From JACKAQ01 sp020634975 [NCBI: Calditrichia bacterium] (GTDB lineage: Bacteria > Calditrichota > Calditrichia > RBG-13-44-9), in the NCBI GenBank assembly GCA_020634975.1, contig JACKAQ010000001.1, forward strand, positions 1,302,001-1,366,000: DNA of 64,000 nt, written 5' to 3'. The notes beneath the pieces are model-generated. The model saw only the letters and a list, made by a program, of their open reading frames with translations. It was not told the origin of the DNA and searched no databases. The position numbers and the translations under genes are program-made. Shown here one piece after another: positions 34,695 to 44,274 of the stretch; within the stretch, counting starts at the first letter, position 1; each line of letters starts with the position of its first letter.

Positions 34695-36779
34695 ATGCAA
34701 AAATATACTTTAAAAAATCTGGATTGCGCCGCCTGTGCCGCCAAAATAGAAAACGGTTTGGCCCGGCTTGAGGAGGTTAAGTTCGTTTCCGTGAATTTCG
34801 CCACCTCAACCCTGCTGCTGGATTCCAACAACCCCCAAAAAACCCTGGCCAGGATCAAAGAGTTGGAACCTGATGTGGAGGTTGTGGAAACCGCTACGCC
34901 ATCGCTCGGTGTTTCTAAGTCTGGGTTGTTGGAAAACAGAGCGGAATTGACTCGGATTTTTTTAACCATCCTGTTCTTGATCGGCGGAATATTCTTCGAA
35001 GATCGGCTCCATAATTCTCCTTTCCGGATCGGGGAATACCTGGTTTACGGCATTGCTTATCTTATCAGCGGTTATAAAGTCATTTGGGGAGCGATAAAAA
35101 ATATCATTAAAGGCCGGGTTTTCGACGAGCAGTTTTTGATGACCATCGCTACCCTGGGCGCCATTGCAATTGATGAAATGCCGGAAGCAGTAGCGGTGAT
35201 GCTGTTTTATGTGGTCGGCGAATTTTTCCAGGATTTGGCGGTGAATCGTTCCCGAAAATCGGTGCAATCCCTCCTGGCCTTAAAGCCGGATTACGCTAAT
35301 CTAAAATTGAATGGAGAACTTCAGCAGGTAGCGCCGGAAACTGTAAGCGTCGGCCAGACCATTGTGGTTAAAGCCGGCGAAAAAATCCCGCTCGACGGCG
35401 AAGTTTTAGAGGGGCAGTCCTTTGTGAATACCTCAGCTTTGACTGGTGAATCCGTGCCCGTAAAAGCACGCCCCAACGACACGGTGCTATCGGGAATGAT
35501 TAACCAGTCCGGTGTGTTAACTGTAAAAGTGAGTAAACCCTACCGGGAATCATCCATTGCCAGGATTTTGGAATTGGTTGAAAATGCCGCCAGTAAAAAG
35601 GCCGAGACGGAAAAATTTATTACCACTTTTGCCAGGTATTACACGCCGGCAGTCGTTTTTGGCGCCTTGGCTTTGGCTATAATTCCGCCGCTACTCCTTT
35701 CCGACGCCACTTTTGCGGACTGGATTTACCGCGCTCTGGTGGTTCTGGTGATCTCCTGCCCCTGCGCTTTGGTGATCAGTATTCCACTGGGTTATTTCGG
35801 CGGGATAGGAGGCGCTGCAAAGAAAGGAATTTTGGTAAAAGGCTCCAACTATCTTGATGCGCTCAATCAACTCAAAGTGGTGGTGTTCGACAAAACCGGT
35901 ACGCTTACCAAAGGCGAATTTCGAGTGTCTGAAATTGTTACCGAAAATGGATTCTCTGAAGCACAAGTACTACAATATGCCGCCCTTGCCGAAGCCAATT
36001 CCAATCACCCCATCGCCACAGCTATATTGGATGCTTTTGCTCAGAAGGTGAATCTTTCCGGAGTGGAGGAAATAAATGAGATTTCCGGGCATGGCATTAT
36101 CGCCAGAGTGAACGGTCAGGTAATTACCGTTGGAAACGATCGCTTATTGCACAGGGAGAATATTGCTCATCAACGGTGCAATGTCGAAGGAACTGTGGCG
36201 CATCTGGCTGTGGATCATACATACGCTGGGTATATTATTATTTCCGACCAATTGAAGGAGGATGCTCTGGAAGCCATTGAGAAACTAAGCGCCAGGAACA
36301 TTAAAACAGTGATGTTAACCGGAGACAACAAAACCGCCGCTGAAGCAGTGGCCAGGAAACTGAAAATCAGCCAGTTTTATTACGAGTTGCTACCGCAAGA
36401 TAAGGTAAGCCATCTGGAACGGATCATAGCCGAAAATAAGCCGGGCAAGGTAGCATTTGTTGGCGACGGGATCAATGACGCCCCGGTGCTGGCCCGCGCG
36501 GATGTCGGGATTGCCATGGGCGCTATAGGCTCAGACGCCGCTATCGAAACTGCCGACGTGGTGCTGATGGCCGATCATCCTTCTAAGGTGGCTACCGCTG
36601 TAGAAGTGGCCAAGAAAACTCGGAAAATAGTTTGGCAGAATATTATTTTCGCCTTGGGCGTAAAATTGTTGTTTATCATCCTGGGTGTGGCGGGCGTGGC
36701 TACCATGTGGGAGGCGGTTTTCGGCGATATGGGTGTTGCTTTAGCAGCCATTTTTAATGCCATGCGGGTGAAAAATTAG
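34695..36779 (+). CDS. zntA: Zn/Cd/Pb-type P1B ATPase
   Basis: A 694-residue metal-exporting ATPase. An N-terminal HMA domain has LDCAACAAKIE. The membrane region includes the ion site CPC (in ISCPCALVISIPLGYFG, the P1B-2 pattern). Cytosolic motifs are [25 protein letters not shown] and GDGINDAP. It exports Zn, Cd or Pb from the cytosol to the periplasm, where the adjacent RND pump could take over. The start chosen is the ATG with GGAAAG upstream; a TTG five codons earlier is possible. Confidence 0.95.
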   Translation: MQKYTLKNLDCAACAAKIENGLARLEEVKFVSVNFATSTLLLDSNNPQKTLARIKELEPDVEVVETATPSLGVSKSGLLENRAELTRIFLTILFLIGGIFFEDRLHNSPFRIGEYLVYGIAYLISGYKVIWGAIKNIIKGRVFDEQFLMTIATLGAIAIDEMPEAVAVMLFYVVGEFFQDLAVNRSRKSVQSLLALKPDYANLKLNGELQQVAPETVSVGQTIVVKAGEKIPLDGEVLEGQSFVNTSALTGESVPVKARPNDTVLSGMINQSGVLTVKVSKPYRESSIARILELVENAASKKAETEKFITTFARYYTPAVVFGALALAIIPPLLLSDATFADWIYRALVVLVISCPCALVISIPLGYFGGIGGAAKKGILVKGSNYLDALNQLKVVVFDKTGTLTKGEFRVSEIVTENGFSEAQVLQYAALAEANSNHPIATAILDAFAQKVNLSGVEEINEISGHGIIARVNGQVITVGNDRLLHRENIAHQRCNVEGTVAHLAVDHTYAGYIIISDQLKEDALEAIEKLSARNIKTVMLTGDNKTAAEAVARKLKISQFYYELLPQDKVSHLERIIAENKPGKVAFVGDGINDAPVLARADVGIAMGAIGSDAAIETADVVLMADHPSKVATAVEVAKKTRKIVWQNIIFALGVKLLFIILGVAGVATMWEAVFGDMGVALAAIFNAMRVKN

Positions 36780-36847
36780 TTTTAGCTTTAGCCGGTTCAG
36801 ATAGTCGCTTGATTACATCTTCTACCGGATTCGTTGGTTGTAATATC

Positions 36848-36942
36848 CGGGCGACGGCAAAATCTATATGACGGAAGTGCTGAATACTGTTCGCAGCAAC
36901 AGCGTTAAACGGGGCGAGGAGGTGGCATGGACCAAAGCCTGA
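36848..36942 (+). pseudogene. C-terminal fragment of a second PII-like gene
   Basis: GDGKIYMTEVLNTVRSNSVK and RGEEVA parallel the end of the intact PII-like protein at 34273-34605 (GDGKIYVAEVLDAVRISSDK). Nothing upstream matches the rest of the domain. It is a relic of a duplicated czc-PII cassette. Confidence 0.75.
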
Positions 36943-37026
36943 ATCATTAGTCTGGTAAGCTCAACCATGCTAACCCTGCTGGTTATTCCGGCGCTCTACA
37001 AATGGTTTGCAATTGACGAAATTTAA
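36943..37026 (+). pseudogene. C-terminal fragment of a second czcA gene
   Basis: LVSSTMLTLLVIPALYKWFA followed by IDEI and a stop matches the extreme C-terminus of CzcA-type pumps (compare LVTSTILTLLVIPAIYNWFA in the copy ending at 34195). It directly follows the PII fragment, the reverse of the intact order, so at least two deletions or recombinations occurred here. Confidence 0.75.
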
Positions 37027-37027
37027 C

Positions 37028-37070
37028 GACAATAGAAGAGACATCCCGCCAGGATGTCTCTTCTATTGTC
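37028..37070. terminator. Perfect 19-bp hairpin
   Basis: GACAATAGAAGAGACATCC and GGATGTCTCTTCTATTGTC pair perfectly around a 5-nt loop (CGCCA), two bases after the czcA fragment stop. It is followed by AAACTGG rather than a T-run. It is probably the old transcript-end structure of that czc cassette. Confidence 0.5.
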
Positions 37071-37110
37071 AAACTGGCTTGGCATACAAAAATTCAGAAA
37101 GGAACAGGCA

Positions 37111-37170
37111 GTGGCACATCATCACAACCACGCGCATAGCCATGCGACATACGGTAAAATCAAAACCGCC
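37111..37170 (+). pseudogene. N-terminal fragment of a CDF (CzcD/ZitB-like) transporter
   Basis: From a GTG with AGAAAGGA upstream the frame reads AHHHNHAHSHATYGKIKTA, the His-rich start and first helix approach of cation diffusion facilitators. The rest is replaced by IS630-like sequence. This shows that a Zn/Cd exporter gene once stood here and was truncated by the mobile element. Confidence 0.65.
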
Positions 37171-38027
37171 GCAACGGCTCCTCAACAAAGCAGATGCTTA
37201 GCAGCCACGGTGAGGTAGAACTTCAAATTGCCCAGTACCGCAACAGAGAATTTAAGCCGGTATTGATCGAAAGAATACAAAAGCTTGGCTATTCCCCTCA
37301 CGAGAGTGTTCGAAAGGTCTTAAAAAAACAAATTAAACCCTGGTTGTCGGAACAGTGGTGCATTGGACAAATTACTGGATCCTATCTTTGGCATATGGAG
37401 GATGTCCTCGATCAATATGAACAGCCTTGTGATCCATTGCGTCCCTTGATTTGCTTTGATGAGCGTCCCTGTTTCTTGATTGGAGATGCCGGCGCCATCA
37501 TTCCCATGTCACCGGGCAAGACCAAATGGTTTCACTATGAATACAAAAAGAACGGGTCCTGCTGTGTATTACTTGCTTTTGATGTCCATCGTGGGTTCCA
37601 CTATGTCGAAGTCAGGGAACGAAGAACCGCTGTTGACTATAGTGAATTTATGAAAAACATGGTTGAACGTCATTATTCTCATGTAGAGAAGATCCGTTTG
37701 ATTCAGGATAATCTCAATACCCATACCCCCGGTTCGTTTTACAAGGTGATGTCCGCCAGAGAAGCCTTCGAACTGGGTCAGAAATTCGAACTGCACTATA
37801 CGCCGAAGAAAGCCAGTTGGCTGAACATGGCAGAGATAGAGTTTGCCGCATTATCCAGGCAATGCCTCAACCGACGAATTGCCGATTATCCGACAATGGT
37901 CAAAGGGGTTGAAGCCTGGGCTTTCAGACGCAACCTGGACGGCACAACCGTTAACTGGAAATTCGCAAAAATCGACGCCCGGAATAAGCTGGGGCGTCAT
38001 TACAAGGACATACAAGAATTAATTTGA
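37171..38027 (+). pseudogene. IS630-family transposase, 5' damaged
   Basis: The catalytic domain is open from 37194 to 38027 (277 codons). LICFDERPCFLIG contains the first Asp, IRLIQDNLNTHTPGSF the second and PKKASWLNMAEIEFAAL the Glu of the IS630/Tc1-mariner DDE triad. The N-terminal HTH is mostly missing: only QRLLNKADA remains at 37175-37198 before a stop and frame change. It is inserted in, or recombined with, the CDF gene start. Clear terminal repeats and a TA duplication were not identified. Confidence 0.85.
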
Positions 38028-38106
38028 CAAACTACTTAGTAAACCTATGTGTTATTAGTTTACATCTGTTAAATGGTCATGGCATTTTTTAGTAAGGGTC
38101 AATATA

Positions 38107-40155
38107 ATGAACGAAACAGAACAATTTACATTACCCAAAAGATTGGGGACGATCCGTCCGAAGTTTATCGTATCGCTTGTTGCTATCCTGGCCTTTTTAG
38201 GAATCTTGGCAGGTTATTTTGAAATCAATCAGAGTCGCAAAAATGTGATGACTCTTTTGCAGAACGAAGCAGAAACAGTTACTGCCGCGCTATCCATCAG
38301 CGCCGAAAATGCAGTTGAGTCATACCGGGAATTTGAAAAATACATCGAAATTCACCTCTTCACTACGGCGCTTCTGTTAAATCATCTGGAAAGAGAAAAG
38401 GCTCTCTCGAAATCCCGTTTCGAAAAACTGATGCAAGATAGCGGCGCAGCGAAATCTTTTTATGTCACAGACCGTGGTGTTTTACAAAAATTTATATATC
38501 CGCAGAATGCTGTACATAATTTTGAAACAGAAAAAGTGGCAAATTTTGTCGAATCATTGTTTTCTCAGGACCTCAACAGAACGAGTGGGTATGTTGAGGA
38601 TTGGGAGGGAAAAGTTCATTTTGCGGTCGCCTTACGTAGCACTGTTCAAACCGCCTGGGTGCTTTGTGCAAATCCTGCGGTACTGCTCGATCTGCGCAAG
38701 CGAGTGGGTATTGGTCAACTTATTCAGGATATTGGTGGACATGAGGAAATTGCCTATATCGTTTTACAAGATGAAAAGGGCATTATCTCGGCAACAAAAA
38801 ATGTAACCCGCATGCCCACATTGAAAACAGATTCATTTTTACAACAAGCTATCGCCGGAGACAGTCTTTTGACCCGTGTGACAAAATTTGACGATCAGGA
38901 AGTTTTTGAAGCGGTAAAACCATTGATGGTAGATGAGGAATTGTTGGGGTTGATACGCGTGGGGTTACGCATGCATGCCGCCAACAAGGCCGTGACGCAA
39001 ACCATTCAACGGGCAATCGCGGTAATTTTTGGCTTTATCGTCATCGGAGTGATTTTGTTCAACTTTTGGGTCTCCAATCAAAATTATGCCTTACTCAATG
39101 ATGCCTATACCAAAATTAAAACCTATACCGGAAATATATTGGAAAATATGGCCGATGCCGTGGTAGCGGTCAATCGAGAAGGTCGCATTACCTTATTTAA
39201 CCGGGCGGCAGATATATTATTTAATTGCCCTTCTGAGGAAACGCTTGGCAAATCCTGTCACGACATTATCGGCCAACAGACATCCTTGTTAGACGAAGCT
39301 TTATCAACCGGGCAAGTCGTTCGCGATCAGGAAGTGATTTACCGGTTGAATGAGCGCCAGGTGGTACTTTCGGTGACTACTATACTTTTGTATAACGATA
39401 CCGGTGAAGTTGAATCTGCAGTGGCGGTAATCAAAGACTTAACGGAGAAAAAATCCTACGAAGAGAGATTGAGACGCCATGAAAAGCTAACGGCTATGGG
39501 AGAACTCGCTTCGGGTGTAGCCCATGAAATCCGGAACCCCTTGAATGCCATCAGTATAACTGCCCAGCGGTTTGCCTATGAATTTCAGTCAACGGAAAGA
39601 CTTGAGGAATATCGGAATTTGGCTAACTCGGTGGTTACTGCCACCCGGCAAGTCAGCGCTATCATCGAACGATTTTTGGCATTTGCCCGCCCGCCCAAAT
39701 TAGAGTTGAGGATGCATAAATTGACCGATATTGCCGAGGCAGCCATTACACTTGTGGAAAGCCAGGCAAAAGAACAGGGCGTTACCATCCACTATGATGT
39801 TGTTAATGATACTGAATTGTTGATCGATGCGCAGCAAATGGAGCAGGTATACATCAACTTACTTCAAAATGCTATTCACGCTACTCCTGCCAAAGGCAAA
39901 ATCACAATACATCTGTACCGGCGAGACCGGTTTGCGATTGTGGAAATTGCCGACACGGGAACTGGGATGACGCCAGCGCATTTGGATCGCATTTTTGATT
40001 TGTATTTTACCACCAAAGAGAACGGTACGGGTATGGGTTTAAGCATTTCTCACCGGATTGTTTCCGAGCATGACGGGAGAATCGATGTGATGAGCCAGGT
40101 CGGACACGGCACGAATTTCAAAATCTTCTTACCAATTAAAGAAAGGACAGTTTGA
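38107..40155 (+). CDS. Membrane sensor histidine kinase (NtrB/ZraS-like)
   Basis: A 682-residue kinase. Helix 1 lies at about 20-42 and helix 2 at about 300-323; between them is a periplasmic Cache-like sensing region of about 255 residues. A PAS domain follows (about 340-450), then HisKA with phosphoacceptor His473 in GVAHEIRNPLN, and HATPase with NLLQNAIHA, ADTGTGM and NGTGMGLSI. Its last base overlaps the start of the NtrC-type regulator, so the two form a cognate pair. The periplasmic sensor and gene context suggest metal or envelope stress; the signal is not known. Confidence 0.95.
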   Translation: MNETEQFTLPKRLGTIRPKFIVSLVAILAFLGILAGYFEINQSRKNVMTLLQNEAETVTAALSISAENAVESYREFEKYIEIHLFTTALLLNHLEREKALSKSRFEKLMQDSGAAKSFYVTDRGVLQKFIYPQNAVHNFETEKVANFVESLFSQDLNRTSGYVEDWEGKVHFAVALRSTVQTAWVLCANPAVLLDLRKRVGIGQLIQDIGGHEEIAYIVLQDEKGIISATKNVTRMPTLKTDSFLQQAIAGDSLLTRVTKFDDQEVFEAVKPLMVDEELLGLIRVGLRMHAANKAVTQTIQRAIAVIFGFIVIGVILFNFWVSNQNYALLNDAYTKIKTYTGNILENMADAVVAVNREGRITLFNRAADILFNCPSEETLGKSCHDIIGQQTSLLDEALSTGQVVRDQEVIYRLNERQVVLSVTTILLYNDTGEVESAVAVIKDLTEKKSYEERLRRHEKLTAMGELASGVAHEIRNPLNAISITAQRFAYEFQSTERLEEYRNLANSVVTATRQVSAIIERFLAFARPPKLELRMHKLTDIAEAAITLVESQAKEQGVTIHYDVVNDTELLIDAQQMEQVYINLLQNAIHATPAKGKITIHLYRRDRFAIVEIADTGTGMTPAHLDRIFDLYFTTKENGTGMGLSISHRIVSEHDGRIDVMSQVGHGTNFKIFLPIKERTV

Positions 40156-41507
40156 TGTCAGCATATCGTATTTTGATAATCGATGATGAGCCCATGCAGT
40201 TAAAAGCGCTTGCGGGTTTTCTCCGGAATAAAGGCTTCGGTGTAGAAGAGACGACTTTGGCAATTGAAGGGATTCAATTGATGAGAAGGCACCCAATCGA
40301 CCTGGTTTTAACGGATTTCAAAATGCCCGGGAAAAATGGCATGGAGGTTCTGATGGAAGCCAAAGCGATTAACCCCGAGATTGATGTTGTACTGATGACC
40401 GCTTTTGGCAGCATCGAGTCGGCGAAGGAAGCGCTCAAACGCGGGGCCATTGATTACCTGACCAAACCAATTGATCTGCTTCAGCTTGAGCACATGATCA
40501 AAAAAAACCTGGAGAGAAAACAGTTAATTTCTGAAAACCGACGTTTAAAGGAACAGCTTGCTGAGAAAACACGATTCAAAAATATCATCAGCCATAGTCG
40601 GGAAATGGAAGAGGTGTTGAGCAGGGCAGCTCGCGTGGCAGTGAGTAAAGCAACGGTTTTGATCCGTGGGGAAAGCGGCACTGGCAAGGAACAAATCGCT
40701 CTTGCCATTCATGCGGCCAGTCCCCGAAAAGATGGTTCGTTTGTCGCGGTCAACTGCGCGGCCCTGTCGGAAACGTTGCTGGAAACAGAATTATTTGGGC
40801 ATGAAAAGGGCGCTTTTACCGGGGCTGTACAACAGGTAAAAGGGCGGTTTGAGCGGGCCCACGGCGGTACCCTGTTTATTGATGAGGTAGGAGATATTCC
40901 CACGGGTGTTCAGGTAAAACTGCTTCGGGCCATTCAGGAACAGGCCTTTGAACGCGTCGGGGGCACCGAAATAATTCAGGTTGATACGCGGATAATTGCA
41001 GCTACCAACCGCGATCTGGAAAACCTCGTCAAAACAGGAAAGTTCCGGGAAGATCTTTACTACCGTTTGAATGTGGTGAGTGTCATTGTGCCGCCCTTGC
41101 GGGAACGCCGAAGCGATATTGCACCACTGATCAATCATTTTTTGCAAAAATTCTCAGATGAAAATCAAAAAAAGATGAAGCGGGCGTCGAAAGAAGCGTT
41201 GGATTTATTAATGAAGTATGATTATCCCGGCAATGTCCGGGAGTTGGAAAATATTATCGAGCAAGCAGTGGTACTCAGTAGGGGTGAGCTCATTACAAGC
41301 GATGATTTGCCACTTACCGTTCAGGAAAAACAAAGCGAGCAAGAGCTCTCAACCGGTGATCTGGAAGAGAGGGTGGCTGCGTATGAGCAAAAACTCATTC
41401 AGCAGGCTTTGGATAAAACAGGTGGTGTGCAGACGAAGGCTGCAGAGCTTTTGGGGCTTAGCGAACGAAATTTGCGTTACAAATTAAAGAAACATGGTAT
41501 GAAGTAA
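40155..41507 (+). CDS. NtrC-family sigma-54 response regulator
   Basis: A 450-residue regulator with a receiver domain (phosphoacceptor Asp54 in LVLTDFKMPG), AAA+ domain with Walker [10 protein letters not shown], the sigma-54-contacting GAFTGA loop and an FIDEVGDI Walker B, and a Fis-type HTH at the C-terminus (TKAAELLGLSERNLRYKLKK). The ATG at 40155 shares one base with the kinase stop. It should activate sigma-54 promoters. The nearest candidate, P5 at 41644-41659, lies downstream with a paired palindrome between. GAATATTC sites elsewhere in the window may also be its targets. Confidence 0.96.
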   Translation: MSAYRILIIDDEPMQLKALAGFLRNKGFGVEETTLAIEGIQLMRRHPIDLVLTDFKMPGKNGMEVLMEAKAINPEIDVVLMTAFGSIESAKEALKRGAIDYLTKPIDLLQLEHMIKKNLERKQLISENRRLKEQLAEKTRFKNIISHSREMEEVLSRAARVAVSKATVLIRGESGTGKEQIALAIHAASPRKDGSFVAVNCAALSETLLETELFGHEKGAFTGAVQQVKGRFERAHGGTLFIDEVGDIPTGVQVKLLRAIQEQAFERVGGTEIIQVDTRIIAATNRDLENLVKTGKFREDLYYRLNVVSVIVPPLRERRSDIAPLINHFLQKFSDENQKKMKRASKEALDLLMKYDYPGNVRELENIIEQAVVLSRGELITSDDLPLTVQEKQSEQELSTGDLEERVAAYEQKLIQQALDKTGGVQTKAAELLGLSERNLRYKLKKHGMK

Positions 41508-41548
41508 TCGACCGCTGCGGTCGATGAAATCGACGAATTTGGTCGATT
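41507..41548. promoter_or_regulatory. Paired TCGAC(C)/(G)GTCGA palindromes (activator site E)
   Basis: ATCGACC-N5-GGTCGAT at 41507-41525 and AATCGAC-N7-GTCGATT at 41528-41548 have centres 22 bp apart, the same spacing as GAATATTC site A. They begin at the stop of the NtrC-type gene and lie about 100-140 bp upstream of sigma-54 promoter P5. The first could also act as a weak hairpin. Confidence 0.65.
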
Positions 41549-41643
41549 GATATTTTTACCTCTCTTAAGTACAAAATTTTCAAAAACGATAACTCATTGA
41601 TTTACAGCTGCTTGGAGCATTGTCTGAGCGGCTATTATTATAT

Positions 41644-41659
41644 TGGCATATCTATTGCC
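41644..41659 (+). promoter_or_regulatory. Sigma-54 promoter P5
   Basis: TGGCATATCTATTGCC matches the sigma-54 consensus with correct spacing, 48 bp upstream of the 41708 gene. It is downstream of the NtrC-type activator gene and its paired palindrome. Confidence 0.78.
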
Positions 41660-41707
41660 CGTAGCTACTATGAAAACGAATAAATTCAATAATGAGGTAA
41701 ACATTTC

Positions 41708-42154
41708 ATGAAAAAAATCAAATTCTCTAAGATGTTAGCTGTTTTGGCGGTATCGGGGTTGTTTTTCTGGAGCACTTTAACGGCACAAATAACACAGGCA
41801 GAAGAACAATACCCAAATGTGTTACAAGAAGAAAACGGTAACCCGATTCATTCAATTAACGATGAAGCAATGCCAGCGGGATCACCCTGGAATTTTATGG
41901 ATGGCAACGGTAACGGCGTGTGTGATCATTCTAAACATGGGCAGGGCACGCTTCAAAAAATGAACCATGGAAGGGACAATCACCAACAATTTGTGGATGA
42001 GGACGGTGACGGCATCAATGATCATTCCGTTGGTAGTAATATGCACAGCAACGGTAGTAATTTGTATAATAGCGAAATGAACGCCGGTTCCGGTACTTGC
42101 GGACGATCGGTAAACCATAACGGGTACATACCAAAAGTGATGAATCATAAATAA
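41708..42154 (+). CDS. Secreted Asp/His/Asn-rich protein with calcium-type loops
   Basis: A 148-residue protein with a signal peptide (MLAVLAVSGLFFWSTLTAQ). Two loop segments follow: DGNGNGVCDHSKHGQG and DEDGDGINDHSVGSN, both of the DxDGDGxxD type that binds Ca2+ in EF-hand-like and thrombospondin type 3 repeats. The His content suggests Cu, Ni or Zn as alternatives. It is the first gene after sigma-54 promoter P5 and has no clear homologue family. It probably acts in the periplasm or outside the cell. Confidence 0.7.
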   Translation: MKKIKFSKMLAVLAVSGLFFWSTLTAQITQAEEQYPNVLQEENGNPIHSINDEAMPAGSPWNFMDGNGNGVCDHSKHGQGTLQKMNHGRDNHQQFVDEDGDGINDHSVGSNMHSNGSNLYNSEMNAGSGTCGRSVNHNGYIPKVMNHK

Positions 42155-42224
42155 TCACATCGATACACGACCTGCTAGGAGGCGCTTTCGGCAGGTCGTG
42201 TTATTTTTTGAAAAGAGAAAACCC

Positions 42225-42926
42225 ATGAGGCAAATAATCTTGACAGTTTTTACTGCCGGCATATTAATGATGTCCATTTCTTATGGCCAAATACCCCGTC
42301 AATCTGAGGAACCGCCCGGCATTCAGAAAACCAAGAATGCCTCAGTTGGGAAATTCATCGGATTTGTTGATAAAAACAATGACGGCATCAATGACCTGTT
42401 CCTGGATGCGGATGGAGATGGCAAGAATGATCTGGACGGGAAAAAATATCCTCATAAGTTTGAATTTCAAGACCTGAACAAAGACAAAATCAACGATATC
42501 TGGATAGACCGCGACGGAGATGGGGTTAACGATCTTGGTTCCCGGTTCACAGAAATGGAACGGCAGGAACGCCACCGCAATGTGCTAGATGTGGATGAGG
42601 ACGGTCAGAATGATATAACTGGGGATAAATATGACCCAGCCAATTACCACTGGCGTGGGGAATCACGGGGATTCTGGGATGAGAACAACGGAAAACTCCA
42701 GGGTGCTTTTATCGATGCAGACGGCGACGGCATTGACGACCGGTTGAAAGATTTTGACAATTTTATAAAAAGCCGCCATGGCGGAGAAAAACGTTTGGAT
42801 ATGTTCATCGATATGGATGGCGATGGAATCTGTGATGACCGGACGGATTTTCTCAATTCAATGGGTAAACATGGTCGCAAAGGGAAATCGAATAGCGGTA
42901 ATGATAAACATGGCGGTCATCATTAA
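42225..42926 (+). CDS. Secreted protein with repeated DxDGDGxxD loops
   Basis: A 233-residue protein with a signal peptide (LTVFTAGILMMSISYGQ) and at least five acidic loops: DKNNDGINDLFLDADGDGKN, DLNKDKINDIWIDRDGDGVN, DVDEDGQNDI, DADGDGIDD and DMDGDGICDD. The C-terminus is Gly/His/Lys-rich. The spacing is like thrombospondin type 3 repeats, which bind Ca2+ cooperatively. It follows the 41708 gene and probably shares its sigma-54 promoter. The start chosen is the ATG just before the signal peptide. Metal sequestration or structural use are alternatives. Confidence 0.72.
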   Translation: MRQIILTVFTAGILMMSISYGQIPRQSEEPPGIQKTKNASVGKFIGFVDKNNDGINDLFLDADGDGKNDLDGKKYPHKFEFQDLNKDKINDIWIDRDGDGVNDLGSRFTEMERQERHRNVLDVDEDGQNDITGDKYDPANYHWRGESRGFWDENNGKLQGAFIDADGDGIDDRLKDFDNFIKSRHGGEKRLDMFIDMDGDGICDDRTDFLNSMGKHGRKGKSNSGNDKHGGHH

Positions 42927-42976
42927 TGTTTTCTCAGAATGATAATGGTGTAAATCCAGTTTAGGGGAAATGAAAA

Positions 42977-44203
42977 ATGCTATATCTGGTTATAATAACA
43001 ATATTGTTATCCGGGTTCAGTTCTGTTTCGGTGCAGGCCCAGTGGACGAAGAGCTTTTCAGTCAGCACCAGTTATGACAACAATGCGTTCCGCAACTATG
43101 CCGGTTTATCCGACAATATTTCACAGTTTTCCGGCTACTTTGCAAAAGATTTCAGCAGCGAAAAGTGGCAGTCACGGCTGTATTATCGCGGAAGCTACAG
43201 TCTTTTTGCGCAGTACGATGCAAGAAATTATCATTATCATCAACTGGGAGGGGCTTTTTCCAGGGTTTTAAGCGATGGTGGAAACACCCTGAACTTGGGC
43301 ATTAACAGCAGTTTGCGGGTTAACAGGACGATTTACGATTACTATAATTTTCAGGACGCATCAGTTTACGGGAACGTAAAAATCGTGATAAATTCCGCCT
43401 CCAATGCCAATCTGGGCTACCGTTTGCATGGGCGAAGGTATTCCAACCTGCCCGATCTTAATTACTCTGAACATTATTTCTTTGCCAGATATATCGGTTT
43501 TTTTCAAACCCGGACGACGTTGATGGTAGAGAGCAACTACGGACTCAAAATTTACCAGAGCCACATAACCGGCACTCAACCCGTTCAGGAAGACGGACAG
43601 GGGTTTGAGGGATACGGCACTCACCGGGGTGGTATGGGGCATTTCGGAAACACCGGTTCTATGGGAGACAATTCGCATATGAGCGAAATAGAGTCAAACA
43701 ACACGAACCCGGGCGTAGGGCAATGGATCGGTCAGTTTCGCCTGGCACAATCACTGACAAACTCCACCGGTTTGAGCGTGGAATTTACACTCCGGCGAAA
43801 TCCCGGCGGTGAAATTCGCTATTTGGCCGGGCAGGTTTCTGGCTATATCAGCGAGGACGAATTATTCGATGACCACTATGGATACGAAAGCGAGGAATTG
43901 GGAACTACACTAACCCAGATTTTCTCTGGAAAAGTTACACTTAAAGCCAGCATCGATACTCGCTGGAAAGATTATGTAAAGCGCAACGCACTTGATCTGA
44001 ATGGCGATCCTGTACACGATCAATCGCTGCGGAAAGATCGTGAAGTGCAATTCTGGTTTAGCTTGGGCAAATCCTTTAGTATGCCGGGTGGCAAATCCAT
44101 CAGCCTGATGGGCGAGTTTTACTGGATCGACAATCGATCAAATGATCTGTATTACAATTATCAGGTCAGCCTGATTTCGCTGGGATCAGGAATGTTGTTA
44201 TAA
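42977..44203 (+). CDS. Outer membrane beta-barrel protein
   Basis: A 408-residue protein with a signal peptide (IITILLSGFSSVSVQAQ) and many amphipathic strands ending in aromatic residues (LYYRGSYSLFAQYD, YHYHQLGGAFSRVL, NLGYRLHGRRY). It contains a Gly/His/Met-rich loop (HRGGMGHFGNTGSMGDNSHM). No family name is evident. It lies in the operon of secreted metal-loop proteins and could be their outer membrane partner. Confidence 0.65.
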   Translation: MLYLVIITILLSGFSSVSVQAQWTKSFSVSTSYDNNAFRNYAGLSDNISQFSGYFAKDFSSEKWQSRLYYRGSYSLFAQYDARNYHYHQLGGAFSRVLSDGGNTLNLGINSSLRVNRTIYDYYNFQDASVYGNVKIVINSASNANLGYRLHGRRYSNLPDLNYSEHYFFARYIGFFQTRTTLMVESNYGLKIYQSHITGTQPVQEDGQGFEGYGTHRGGMGHFGNTGSMGDNSHMSEIESNNTNPGVGQWIGQFRLAQSLTNSTGLSVEFTLRRNPGGEIRYLAGQVSGYISEDELFDDHYGYESEELGTTLTQIFSGKVTLKASIDTRWKDYVKRNALDLNGDPVHDQSLRKDREVQFWFSLGKSFSMPGGKSISLMGEFYWIDNRSNDLYYNYQVSLISLGSGMLL

Positions 44204-44274
44204 ATATATATGTTATCGTTTATTTCAATAAATCTTCAACTATCACACTATCATCAGCTTAAAGGAGTCGTCTT

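Noticed and set aside
37028-37070. The 19-bp hairpin as the terminal repeat of the IS630 element
   Set aside because: No matching sequence is seen at the other side of the transposase (about 38028-38090), so it is better read as a transcript-end hairpin of the lost czc cassette.
38060-38106. A sixth sigma-54 promoter upstream of the histidine kinase (TGGCAT at 38079)
   Set aside because: A TGGCAT is present, but the expected TTGC or TTGA at the right distance is missing.
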